The notes beneath the pieces are model-generated. The model worked only from the letters and a program-made list of their open reading frames with translations. It searched no databases and was not told where the DNA came from. From JANOGU01 sp031406135 (GTDB lineage Bacteria; Pseudomonadota; Alphaproteobacteria; Rhodobacterales; Rhodobacteraceae), in contig JANOGU010000320.1 of the NCBI GenBank assembly GCA_031406135.1, positions 1 to 10,772 of the forward strand: a stretch of 10,772 nucleotides of DNA, read 5' to 3'. Position numbers and translations under genes: made by a program. Positions 1-8,142 of the stretch are shown piece by piece (the first letter of the stretch is position 1; every line of letters begins with the position of its first letter).

Positions 1-399
1 CGTCTGGTTCACCGCCACGCCGGTCGTGCCCCACTGCCACGGGATCGAGAATTTCCGCCCGGCGTCGTAGTCCACGTCCATCCACTCCGGCGCGATGTTG
101 GCGTGGTTGGGGATTTTCGTCAGGTCAAGCTCCTGCACCAGACCCTTCTCGATCCAGATCGGCACGTAGTTGGCAGAGGGCACCACCAGGTCGAAGCCGG
201 AGCCGCCGGCCTCGATCTTGGCCAGCGCGGTGTCGTTCGAATCGTAGTCGGTGACGGTGACCTTGATCCCGGTCTCGGCCTCGAACTTGGCCAGCAGTTC
301 CGGGCTGGTGTAGTTGCCCCAGTTGTAGAGTTGCAGCTCGCCCTCGGCGAGCGCAGGTCCGGCAATCAGGATCGCCGTGGCGGTCAGGAGTTTTCTCAT
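1..399 (-). CDS. Periplasmic spermidine/putrescine-type substrate-binding protein, N-terminal part (3' end outside window)
   Basis: The first 133 codons of a PotD/PotF-like binding protein, which captures substrate in the periplasm and delivers it to the permeases encoded just upstream. Residues 1-18 (MRKLLTATAILIAGPALA) are a typical Sec signal peptide with an AxA cleavage site before E19. The mature protein opens with LYNWGNYTSPELLAKFEAETGIK, split here as LYNWGNYTSPE then LLAKFEAETGIK, the family's opening pattern, followed by GFDLVVPSANYV and IPWQWGTTGVAVN, which match conserved blocks of PotD and PotF. The ATG at 399-397 is chosen over an in-frame ATG at 411 because GGAGAG (409-404) then sits as its ribosome binding site. 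It follows the PotC-like permease by 29 nt and is the last importer gene seen. Substrate (putrescine, spermidine or a related amine) cannot be fixed from this part alone. Confidence 0.93.
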   Translation of the reverse strand, partial: MRKLLTATAILIAGPALAEGELQLYNWGNYTSPELLAKFEAETGIKVTVTDYDSNDTALAKIEAGGSGFDLVVPSANYVPIWIEKGLVQELDLTKIPNHANIAPEWMDVDYDAGRKFSIPWQWGTTGVAVNQT

Positions 400-428
400 C
401 GGTCTCTCCATGTTGGGCGGCGGCGTCT

Positions 429-1232
429 TCAGCGCCGTTCGCGGGTCAGTAGGAAGAAGGCGGTCAGGATCAGCACCGTCAAGCCCAGAAGCGCGGTCGA
501 GATCGCGTTGACCTCGGGCGTCACCCCGCGGCGCAACTGGCCCAGCATAAAGGTGGGCAGCGTGTCCTGTCCCGCGGATTTGACGAACTCGGTGATCACC
601 ACGTCGTCGAGCGAGGTGATGAAGGCCAGCATCGCGCCGGCGACGATCCCCGGTGCCATCAGTGGCAGCGTCACCCGGCGGAACGCCATCCACGGGCTGG
701 CGTAGAGGTCGGCCGCGGCGGTCTCCAGCGTCATGTCCATGCCCTCGAGCCGCGCCCGGATCGGCAGGTAGGCGAAGGGGACGCAAAAGGCGGCATGCGC
801 CATGATCAGGTAGCCCAGCCCCTGGTAGCCGGTGGCCACCTTGACGCCCGCGAAGACGATCAGCAGCGCCACCGCGGTAACGATCTCGGGCACCATCAGC
901 GGCTGGTTGATCGCTACATAAACGGCGGTCTGGCCGCGGAACGGTTTGCGCCGTGTGGTCCCCAATGCCGCCATGGTGGCGACGGTGGTAGCGATGATCG
1001 CGGCCCAGAAGGCGATCACGAGCGAGCGCACCGCCGCCTCCTGCACCGCCTCGTTGCGCCAGGCCACAGCGTACCATTGCAGCGAGAAGCCGTTGAAATC
1101 CATCACCGTCTTGCCGGCGTTGAAGGAAAAGAACACCAGCGTCACGATCGGGATGTAGAGGATCAGGAAGGCCAGTGCCGCGATCCCGGTGAAGCCCGGC
1201 AGGCGGGTGACGACAAAGCCGCGCTCAGCCAT
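429..1232 (-). CDS. Polyamine-type ABC transporter permease, PotC/PotI family
   Basis: A 267-residue inner-membrane subunit of the importer. About six hydrophobic segments are visible (roughly 15-36, 68-91, 105-132, 140-158, 193-212, 243-263). The cytoplasmic EAA-type loop that docks on the ATPase lies near 170-195 (ETAAADLYASPWMAFRRVTL), and SLDDVVITEF with LPTFMLGQLRRGVTPEVNA are strongly PotI/PotC-like. The frame is open to an ATG at 1259, but the ATG at 1232 is preferred. It overlaps the stop of the preceding permease gene by 8 nt (1225-1232), which suggests translational coupling, and a G-rich stretch lies just upstream as a ribosome binding site. Length agrees with the family. Substrate specificity is inferred from family only. 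Confidence 0.93.
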   Translation of the reverse strand: MAERGFVVTRLPGFTGIAALAFLILYIPIVTLVFFSFNAGKTVMDFNGFSLQWYAVAWRNEAVQEAAVRSLVIAFWAAIIATTVATMAALGTTRRKPFRGQTAVYVAINQPLMVPEIVTAVALLIVFAGVKVATGYQGLGYLIMAHAAFCVPFAYLPIRARLEGMDMTLETAAADLYASPWMAFRRVTLPLMAPGIVAGAMLAFITSLDDVVITEFVKSAGQDTLPTFMLGQLRRGVTPEVNAISTALLGLTVLILTAFFLLTRERR

Positions 1233-2136
1233 GCCCGCCGCCCCCCCGGTTGGCCGCACGCACGTAGTAAAGAAGCGCCACCGTGACGATGACCAGCAGC
1301 GTCATTGAAAGGGCCGCGCCCAGCGGCCAGTTGCGGCCCTGGCCGAACTGCAGCTCGATGAAGTTGCCGATCATCATGTTCTTGCCGCCGCCCAGCACCC
1401 GCGGCGTGACATAGGCGCCGAGCGACGGCACGAAGACCAGGATCGAGCCGGCCACGATCCCTGGCTTGACGATCGGCAGGATCACCCGGCGCAAGGCCCG
1501 CCAGCGACTGGCATAAAGGTCGTAGGCCGCCTCCATCAGCCGCATGTCGAAGCGGTCGATGGCGGCAAAGAGCGGCAGCACCATCAGGGGCAGGTAGACA
1601 TAGGCCATGCCGACGAGCACCGCGCCGTCGGTGTAGAGCATCTGCACCGGCTCGGAGACGATGCCGAGGTTCATCAGCGCCGTATTGATGAGCCCCTCGG
1701 ACCGGATCACCTCGAGGATCGCGAAAGTGCGGATCAAGAGGTTGGTCCAGAACGGAATGGTGATGAGGAACAGCCATAGGGGCCGCTGCGCCGGGGGCCG
1801 GGTGGCGATGAACCAGGCGGTGGGAAAGCCGATCACGAAGGCCAGCAACGTGGTGACCACCGACAGCCAGACCGAGCGCCAGAAGATCGTCAGGTGCGCG
1901 TCGGCCAGCCCCAGCGTGCCGTCGAAAATGTCGCGCTGGAACAGGATCGACACCCAGCCGTCCAGCGAGAACACCCATTCCACGTTGCCGAACTGGCCCG
2001 GCGCGAGGAAGGAATAGACCAGCATGACCGCCAGCGGGCCGATGGCGCCGACGGCGAGCAGCACCAGTGCCGGCAGCGACAGCAACTGGCCGTTGCGGGC
2101 CGAGGCGGCGGCGGCGCGGGCCTCCATGTCAGCCAT
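1225..2136 (-). CDS. Polyamine-type ABC transporter permease, PotB/PotH family
   Basis: A 303-residue inner-membrane subunit with about six hydrophobic segments: one near 20-43, a long periplasmic stretch to about 83, then 88-111, 119-142, 172-193, 228-247 and 275-292. The EAA loop is at 202-226 (EAAYDLYASRWRALRRVIL) and matches the family well. RVLGGGKNMMIGNFIE and GRNWPLGAALSM are typical of PotB/PotH. The ATG at 2136 is taken because a GAGG-containing site precedes it; a second ATG three codons in is possible. It starts 12 nt after the ATPase stop and its last 8 nt overlap the next permease gene, so the three are one translation-coupled operon. It should pair with the PotC-like subunit as a heterodimeric channel. 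Confidence 0.94.
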   Translation of the reverse strand: MADMEARAAAASARNGQLLSLPALVLLAVGAIGPLAVMLVYSFLAPGQFGNVEWVFSLDGWVSILFQRDIFDGTLGLADAHLTIFWRSVWLSVVTTLLAFVIGFPTAWFIATRPPAQRPLWLFLITIPFWTNLLIRTFAILEVIRSEGLINTALMNLGIVSEPVQMLYTDGAVLVGMAYVYLPLMVLPLFAAIDRFDMRLMEAAYDLYASRWRALRRVILPIVKPGIVAGSILVFVPSLGAYVTPRVLGGGKNMMIGNFIELQFGQGRNWPLGAALSMTLLVIVTVALLYYVRAANRGGGGHG

Positions 2137-2148
2137 GGCGCGCCATCC

Positions 2149-3207
<1,059 letters not shown>

Positions 3208-3213
3208 AGCACG

Positions 3214-3252
3214 CGCCCCCGCTCGTTCCCCGCCTGGATGCTACCGGGGGCG
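3214..3252 (-). repeat. GC-only inverted repeat ahead of the importer ATPase
   Basis: CGCCCCCG (3214-3221) and CGGGGGCG (3245-3252) are perfect 8-bp complements separated by 23 nt, in the 63-nt gap between amidase and ATPase genes. In minus-strand RNA the second arm is the G-rich stretch that would serve as ribosome binding site for the GTG start at 3207. The hairpin could therefore hide that site or weaken read-through from the amidase gene. There is no U-tract after it, so it is not a classical intrinsic terminator. GC-rich DNA yields such repeats by chance. Confidence 0.35.
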
Positions 3253-3270
3253 TCCCGCAACTGTCCAGCC

Positions 3271-4749
3271 CTATGGCAGCGCCAGTGGTGGCAGCCGCCC
3301 GGTCCAGGGCGCCGCCTGCTCAAGCTCCGCGCAGAGCGCGAGCAGCGTCTCGTCGTCGCCGAACCGCGCCGCGAGGTGGATGCCTGTGGGCAGTCCGCCC
3401 GCCGTCATCCCCAGAGGCACCGAGGCTGCTGGCTGGCCCGAGGCATTGAAGACGGCACAGAACGGCGAATAGTCGAACACCATGCCCGGCCCCAGGCGGT
3501 AGTGCACAAAGTCCTCGGTGCCATGCGCGAAGCGGCCGATGACCGCGGGCGGCTCGGCCAGCGTGGCCGACAGGATGATGTCGGGGCCGTCCCCCGCTTC
3601 CGGATCGAACACCCTCGCCATCTGCCGGCCGAAGGCGTGAATCTCGCCCACCGCCTGCAGATGGCGCGTGGGGTGCAGCGCGTCGGCATGCGCCACCGCG
3701 CCCCGGCCCAAGGCCTCCACGAGGTCCGGTGTCAGCGCCCGGCCTTTCAGCCCGTTGCGCACCGACAGCGCCGTCCCCACCGCCACGATGTCGGTCCAGG
3801 CCCGCATCATCCGCGCCACATCGGCCTGCGGCCGGCCGGGTTCGACATGATGCCCAAGGCGTTCCAGCAGCCGCGCGGCTTCCTGGACCGCCGCCCGGAC
3901 CTCAGGATCGACCGCCGTCCCGGCGAAGGTCGTCTCGCACAGCATCACCCGCAGCCGCCGCGGCGGGCGGCTGATCGCGTCGATGTGCGAGGTGCGCAGC
4001 GGCGGCGCCCAGTACGGTGCGCCCGCATCCGCGCCGTGGCAGGCGTCAAGCGCGGCGGCGGTGTCGCGTACCGACCGGGTGAGGAATCCGTCGATCGCCA
4101 TCCCCGCCCAGCCCTCGCCAAGGTAGGGCCCGTCCGGCAGCCGCGCCCGCGTCGGCTTGACGCCAAAGAGCCCGCAGCAGGCGGCCGGGATGCGCACCGA
4201 CCCGCCGCCGTCGGACCCATGCGCGATGGCCACGATCCCCGCGGCCACCGCGGCCCCCGCACCGCCCGACGACCCGCCCGGCGTGCGCTCGAGGTCCCAC
4301 GGGTTGCGCGTCGGTCCGCCGTAGACCGCGGCCTCCGTGGCCGGGCCGACGCCGCTTTCGGGCGCAGTGGTGCGGCCGAAGGTGACGAGGCCCGCGGCCT
4401 CGATCCGGGCGAAAATCGCGCTGTCCACGGGATAGGCGGTGTTTGCCGTCAGCCGGCTGCCGTTGTGGCTGGGGAAATCCCGCGCCTCGGCGCCGAGGTC
4501 CTTGAGCAGGAACGGCACCCCCCGGAACGGCCCGCGCGGCAGGCCCGCGGCAATGCGCCGCCGCGCGGCGTCCTCCTGCACCAGGACGACGGCATTGAGC
4601 GCTGGGTTCCACGCTTCGACCGCGCGCAGGCTGGCGTCAAGCAACTCGCCCGATGCAACCGCGCCGCTGGCCACCAGGCGGGCCAGATCGAGGGCGTCTT
4701 CGGCGTCGCGCGGCATGGGGCGGGGTCTTTCTCGGCCAGGGTCGCCCAT
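3271..4749 (-). CDS. Amidase-signature family hydrolase, NylA-like
   Basis: An intracellular amide hydrolase of 492 residues (481 if the ATG at 4716 is used). The Ser-cisSer-Lys triad of the amidase signature family is complete: K83 in GVPFLLKDL, cis-Ser S160 in TPGGSSGGAG, and nucleophile S184 in HGSDGGGSVRIPAA. The spacing of 24 residues between the two serines is that of the family. The sequence around the triad, then CGLFGVKPTRAR and the ending NASGQPAASVPLGM, resemble 6-aminohexanoate-cyclic-dimer hydrolase and related amidases rather than GatA. No signal peptide is visible. Neither candidate start has a good ribosome binding site; conserved sequence begins near residue 17, so both fit. 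It lies 39 nt after the kinase gene and 63 nt before the importer genes. The true substrate is unknown; an amide of an amine taken up by the neighbouring importer is a guess. Confidence 0.9.
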   Translation of the reverse strand: MGDPGRERPRPMPRDAEDALDLARLVASGAVASGELLDASLRAVEAWNPALNAVVLVQEDAARRRIAAGLPRGPFRGVPFLLKDLGAEARDFPSHNGSRLTANTAYPVDSAIFARIEAAGLVTFGRTTAPESGVGPATEAAVYGGPTRNPWDLERTPGGSSGGAGAAVAAGIVAIAHGSDGGGSVRIPAACCGLFGVKPTRARLPDGPYLGEGWAGMAIDGFLTRSVRDTAAALDACHGADAGAPYWAPPLRTSHIDAISRPPRRLRVMLCETTFAGTAVDPEVRAAVQEAARLLERLGHHVEPGRPQADVARMMRAWTDIVAVGTALSVRNGLKGRALTPDLVEALGRGAVAHADALHPTRHLQAVGEIHAFGRQMARVFDPEAGDGPDIILSATLAEPPAVIGRFAHGTEDFVHYRLGPGMVFDYSPFCAVFNASGQPAASVPLGMTAGGLPTGIHLAARFGDDETLLALCAELEQAAPWTGRLPPLALP

Positions 4750-4788
4750 CTGTCGCGCGCCACGCGGGCGGGGTCCAGTCCCCCGACC

Positions 4789-6537
4789 TCAGGCCTCGCG
4801 CCGCGCCAGCACCGCCGCCAGCGCGTCGGCAAGCCGTTCCGGGCTCACCGGCTTGGCCAGATAGCCATCGAGACCGGCGGCCAGGTATTGCGTCCTGAGT
4901 CCCGGCATCGCATCCGCGGTCATCGCCACCACCGGCAGCCGCCCCGCCGCGCCCGGCAGCGCGCGCAGGCGGCGCAGGGTTTCCAGCCCGTCCATGCCGG
5001 GCATGTTCATGTCGAGCAGGACCGCGTCCCAGCGGTCGGCGCCGACCGCCGCCAGCGCCGCGGCACCGGACCCGGCCTCGCCCGGCTCGGCGCCCAGCAG
5101 CCGCAGGCAGGCAGCCGCGACCATCCGGTTGGTGCCGACGTCGTCGACCACCAGCACCCGCCGCCCGGCCAGCGCCCGCCCCGGGACCGGCGGTAGCACG
5201 GGCGGCGAGTCCCCGGGCGCGTCAGGCAGCGGCAGCGACAGCCGGAACCGCGCGCCCTGCGCCGCCTCGGGACCGGGATCGAGCACCAGGTCCCCGCCCA
5301 TCGCCCGGGCCGTGGCGCGGGCGATGGACAGGCCGATGCCATGCCCCGCCCCGCCCCGCGCCGGGTCCGGGCCTGCGCCGGAGAACGGCTCGAACAGCCG
5401 CTCGCGCAGGTCGGCCGCGACGCCGGGGCCGGTGTCGATGACCGTCACCTCCAGGCCGCGCTGCCCGTCCTGCCAGGTGGCCGCAGCCTGCATCGTGATC
5501 CCGCCGCTGGGGGTGTGGCGCAGGGCGTTGGACAGAAGGTTCGACAGGCACTGCCGCAACCGCTCGCGGTCCAGCAGCGCCGGCCCGCCCAGGTCGCCCG
5601 CGACCTCCACCGTCAGCGCCAGTCCGCATTGCTCGATGGCCGGACGCCAGAGCGCCGCCGAGGCGGCGATCTCGGCGGCGGGGTCCGCGCGCGCCGGCCG
5701 GACCGGCAGCCGCCCGGCTTCGATGGCCGAGAGGTCGAGAATATCGTCCAGAAGCCGGCTCAGCTCCTCGGCCGAGGCGACCATGACCGACAGCCGCTCG
5801 ATGGTCCCGGCGTCGGTCGCGTGGCCCAGCTCGGCATGGCTGAGGCCGACGATGGCGTTCAGCGGCGTGCGCAGCTCGTGGCTGACCTGCGTCAGGAAGC
5901 GTCCCTTGGCGGCATCGGCCGCCTGCGCGACGCGCCGGCCGGCCAGCGCCTCGCGGTGCAGGCGGTGGTTGGCCATGAGCGCGCTGGCGAAATAGGCGCA
6001 GCCGCCGGCGCCGGTGAGCGTGGTCAGGAACAGCGGCAGCCAGTCGCCCGTCGGCACCCAGAAATGCGCGTTGCCGACGACCATGATGGCGGTCAGCACC
6101 ACCCATCCGGTCATGCCCGTCGCCAGGTTGATCGCTCGCGTCGTGGCCAGGTGCATCATCCCGGAGACCAGCATCCCGACCGCCAGCGCCTTGGCGTAGG
6201 GGTCGTCCAGGTGCCACATCAGCGCACAGGGCAGGCCGTAGCCCAGCTGCATCAGGGCGATGCCGGCAAGCAGCAGCCGCCGCCGCGCCGGGTCGCGGGC
6301 GAGCCGTGCGCGGTCGCCGCCCAACAGCCGCCAGACCACCGCTTCGCCGGCCGCCTCGATCGCGGCCATCGCCAGCACGATCCACACAGGGAGGTAGATC
6401 ATCGTCATGGCGTAGGCCAGCGCGAGCGCCGGAAAGCGGACCTTCGCCTCGTCCCGCGCGACGCGGTGCTGGCGCTCGTATTCCTCGGCGAGGCGCACCT
6501 CGTGCGGCGTCAGGCCAGTGTCGGCGTCTGCTGTCAT
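4789..6537 (-). CDS. Membrane-bound hybrid sensor histidine kinase with C-terminal receiver domain
   Basis: A 582-residue two-component sensor. Residues 1-33 are cytoplasmic and charged. About five hydrophobic segments between 36 and 190 form a membrane sensor with little periplasmic sequence. A short linker leads to the HisKA domain with phosphorylated H220 in SHELRTPLNAI, then the HATPase domain with N box LSNLLSNALRHT (331-342), G1 DTGPGV (369-373 region) and G2 GHGIGLSI (399-406). The receiver domain begins near 460 (VLVVDD, D465/D466), with phosphoacceptor D509 in LLDMNMPGMDG, T540 and K562. There is no Hpt or DNA-binding domain in the protein, so a separate phosphotransfer partner is expected; none is encoded in this window. 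It lies 55 nt after the DUF6476-like gene and 39 nt before the amidase gene, all on one strand. Signal and target are unknown. Confidence 0.93.
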   Translation of the reverse strand: MTADADTGLTPHEVRLAEEYERQHRVARDEAKVRFPALALAYAMTMIYLPVWIVLAMAAIEAAGEAVVWRLLGGDRARLARDPARRRLLLAGIALMQLGYGLPCALMWHLDDPYAKALAVGMLVSGMMHLATTRAINLATGMTGWVVLTAIMVVGNAHFWVPTGDWLPLFLTTLTGAGGCAYFASALMANHRLHREALAGRRVAQAADAAKGRFLTQVSHELRTPLNAIVGLSHAELGHATDAGTIERLSVMVASAEELSRLLDDILDLSAIEAGRLPVRPARADPAAEIAASAALWRPAIEQCGLALTVEVAGDLGGPALLDRERLRQCLSNLLSNALRHTPSGGITMQAAATWQDGQRGLEVTVIDTGPGVAADLRERLFEPFSGAGPDPARGGAGHGIGLSIARATARAMGGDLVLDPGPEAAQGARFRLSLPLPDAPGDSPPVLPPVPGRALAGRRVLVVDDVGTNRMVAAACLRLLGAEPGEAGSGAAALAAVGADRWDAVLLDMNMPGMDGLETLRRLRALPGAAGRLPVVAMTADAMPGLRTQYLAAGLDGYLAKPVSPERLADALAAVLARREA

Positions 6538-6573
6538 GGCCGCGAGTGCAGCGCTGCCGGCGCGGCCCGGTCA

Positions 6574-6587
6574 AGCGGAAATCCGCT
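6574..6587 (-). repeat. Short interrupted palindrome after the DUF6476-like gene
   Basis: AGCGGA (6574-6579) and TCCGCT (6582-6587) are complementary arms with a 2-nt centre, starting 5 nt after the TGA of the DUF6476-like gene on the minus strand. It may be a weak hairpin at the gene's end or a protein-binding site. No T-run follows, so I do not call it a terminator. Confidence 0.25.
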
Positions 6588-6592
6588 CTGGT

Positions 6593-6910
6593 TCACGGCG
6601 TCGGAGTCAGCACGACCTCCTGGCGCAGGCGCCCGTCCCGGGCATAGACCAGAAAGCGCTCGCCCTGCGGCCCGGCGACGACGACGCCGATCCAGCCGGT
6701 GCCGAAGGTCACCGCCCGCGCCTCGGTGCCTTCGGGCAGGACGATGGCCTCGGGCAGCACCCCGGCCGCGCCGCCGAACACCTGGGGGATGCGGGTGACA
6801 AGCACGGCGACCACGGTTATGACGCCCAGGATCATGGCCAGCGTCAGCACGATCACCAGCCACTTCAGCGCCCGCAGGCTCGGCGGCAGCGGCATTTCCG
6901 GCTGATCCAT
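6593..6910 (-). CDS. Small single-pass membrane protein, DUF6476-like
   Basis: A 105-residue protein of unknown function. It has a short acidic, proline-rich N-terminus (MDQPEMPLPPSL), one strong membrane helix at about 17-38, and a C-terminal part with EAIVLPEGTEARAVTFGTGW, VVVAGPQGERFLVY and GRLRQEV. This pattern resembles the DUF6476 proteins of Rhodobacterales from memory. The tail likely lies outside the cytoplasm and has a beta-rich look, but this is inference. The ATG at 6910 is chosen over an in-frame ATG at 6958 because GGGGAGG (6923-6917) lies 6 nt before it. The upstream choice would also place 48 nt inside the divergent pseudouridine synthase gene. Its start codon overlaps that of the divergent gene. 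Confidence 0.8.
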   Translation of the reverse strand: MDQPEMPLPPSLRALKWLVIVLTLAMILGVITVVAVLVTRIPQVFGGAAGVLPEAIVLPEGTEARAVTFGTGWIGVVVAGPQGERFLVYARDGRLRQEVVLTPTP

Positions 6911-7988
6911 GCCCGACCTCCCCGCACCCGACCCCGACGACGACGGCCTCTCCGTCACCCTCGGCCCGGCGCCACCCGCGCGCCTTGATAAGGCGCTGGC
7001 CCGCGACCTGCCAGAGGGGGCCGAACTGTCCCGAACCCGTCTGGCCCGGCTGATCGCCGCGGGTGCGGTCAGCCGCGGCGGCCAGCTGGTGACCGATGCC
7101 TCGGCCCGGGTCGAGGAGGGCGAGACCTATCTGATCGCCGTGCCGGAGCCCGTGGAACCGGAAACACGGCCGGAAGCGATCCCCCTGACGGTGGTTTTCG
7201 AGGATGCCGACCTGCTCGTGGTGGACAAGGCCGCTGGCATGGTCGTCCACCCTGCACCCGGGGCTGCGACCGGAACGCTGGTCAACGCGCTGCTGCACCA
7301 TTGCGGCGAGGGGCTGCGCGGCGTCGGCGGCCTCGGCCGGCCCGGTCTGGTCCACCGCATCGACAAGGACACGACCGGGCTTCTCGTCGTGGCCAAGACG
7401 GTGCGCGCCCATTCCGGACTAGCCGCGCAGTTCGCCGCGCACAGCACGACGCGCCGCTATCTGGCGCTGGTCCACGGCGTGCCGGATCCCGCCGACCCCC
7501 GCCTGCGCGGCGTGCCCGGGGCGGTCTGGGAGGCCGGTGCCACGTTGCGCCTCACCACGCTCATCGACCGCCACCCGACCGACCGGCAACGCCAGGCGGT
7601 GACCCAGGGCCGCGGCCGTCCGGCGGTAACGCGCGCCCGCGTCACCGCGCGCTATGGCAGTCCGCCGGCGCTGGCCGTGCTCGACTGCTGGCTCGAAACC
7701 GGCCGCACCCATCAGATCAGGGTCCACATGGCCCATGCCGGGCACGCGCTGGTCGGCGATCCGGTCTATGGCGGGCACCGGCGCGCCTCGGCGAGGGCGC
7801 TGGGGACGCAGGCCGCCGCGGCGGTCGATGCCTTTCCCCGGCAGGCGCTGCACGCCGCCACGCTGGGATTCGTCCATCCCGTCTCCGGCGCGGGCCTCAC
7901 CTTCGAGGCGCCGCTGCCTGCCGATCTGGCAGCACTCATCGCGGCCCTGCCGCCTGCGTTTCAGGCAAGCCGAACTCACCGCGCGTGA
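6909..7988 (+). CDS. RluA/RluD-family 23S rRNA pseudouridine synthase
   Basis: A 359-residue cytoplasmic enzyme that isomerises uridine to pseudouridine in RNA, most likely at helix 69 of 23S rRNA if RluD-like. Residues 25-78 form an S4 RNA-binding domain (RLDKALARDLPEG through TYLIAV). The catalytic domain starts near 93 with VVFEDADLLVVDKAAGMVVHP. The active-site motif HRIDKDTTGLLVVAK holds catalytic D152, and later blocks HPTDRQRQAV, ETGRTHQIRVHM and GDPVYGG are RluD-like. The start is forced: an in-frame TGA lies at 6903-6905 and no other ATG, GTG or TTG occurs before the S4 domain. There is no evident ribosome binding site upstream, so weakly led or leaderless translation is possible. 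It is followed by rpoH after 154 nt, an arrangement common in alphaproteobacteria. Confidence 0.95.
   Translation: MPDLPAPDPDDDGLSVTLGPAPPARLDKALARDLPEGAELSRTRLARLIAAGAVSRGGQLVTDASARVEEGETYLIAVPEPVEPETRPEAIPLTVVFEDADLLVVDKAAGMVVHPAPGAATGTLVNALLHHCGEGLRGVGGLGRPGLVHRIDKDTTGLLVVAKTVRAHSGLAAQFAAHSTTRRYLALVHGVPDPADPRLRGVPGAVWEAGATLRLTTLIDRHPTDRQRQAVTQGRGRPAVTRARVTARYGSPPALAVLDCWLETGRTHQIRVHMAHAGHALVGDPVYGGHRRASARALGTQAAAAVDAFPRQALHAATLGFVHPVSGAGLTFEAPLPADLAALIAALPPAFQASRTHRA
6917..6923 (-). promoter_or_regulatory. Ribosome binding site deciding the DUF6476-like start
   Basis: On the minus strand GGGGAGG lies 6 nt before the ATG at 6910 and is the best Shine-Dalgarno match near any candidate start of this gene. 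It lies inside the first codons of the divergent pseudouridine synthase gene. Confidence 0.65.
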
Positions 7989-8071
7989 ATTCTGCGTGAG
8001 CCGCATGTCAGGACGCTGGAAGCGGCTGGCCGCAGGGTTCATCTTCGCGCAACGCTTCTGTGGCAGGCCCG

Positions 8072-8098
8072 CTTGAACCGAGCGGTTCTGTTTCATAG
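8072..8098 (+). promoter_or_regulatory. Candidate sigma-32-type promoter of rpoH
   Basis: CTTGAA (8072-8077) matches the heat-shock -35 element. After 13 nt, TTTCATAG (8091-8098) keeps the CAT core of the CCCCATnT -10 element. It lies 45 nt upstream of the rpoH ATG in the 154-nt gap. RpoH-dependent transcription of rpoH is known in some alphaproteobacteria such as Caulobacter. The -10 match is partial, and the -35 overlaps a small inverted repeat GAACC/GGTTC (8075-8079, 8084-8088). A housekeeping promoter in the same place is also possible. Confidence 0.4.
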
Positions 8099-8142
8099 AT
8101 CAGCGGGTCCACGGGGCCTCCCCCCGCGGCAGGAGGATCGCG

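Noticed and set aside
4769..4785. Inverted repeat CGGGG/CCCCG between kinase and amidase genes as a terminator
   Set aside because: Only five base pairs and no T-run. It does not support a transcription boundary.
6548..6557. Ten-nt palindrome GCAGCGCTGC upstream of the kinase start
   Set aside because: Too short to separate from chance in this GC-rich spacer, and no partner site was seen.
5341..6798. Plus-strand open frame of 485 codons
   Set aside because: Antisense to the sensor kinase and the DUF6476-like gene. The product has no domain signatures and an Arg/Gln-rich composition.
7999..8027. Inverted repeat AGCCGC/GCGGCT after the pseudouridine synthase gene as a terminator
   Set aside because: Six-bp arms with a 17-nt loop and no T-run. 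Too weak to call in DNA of this GC content.
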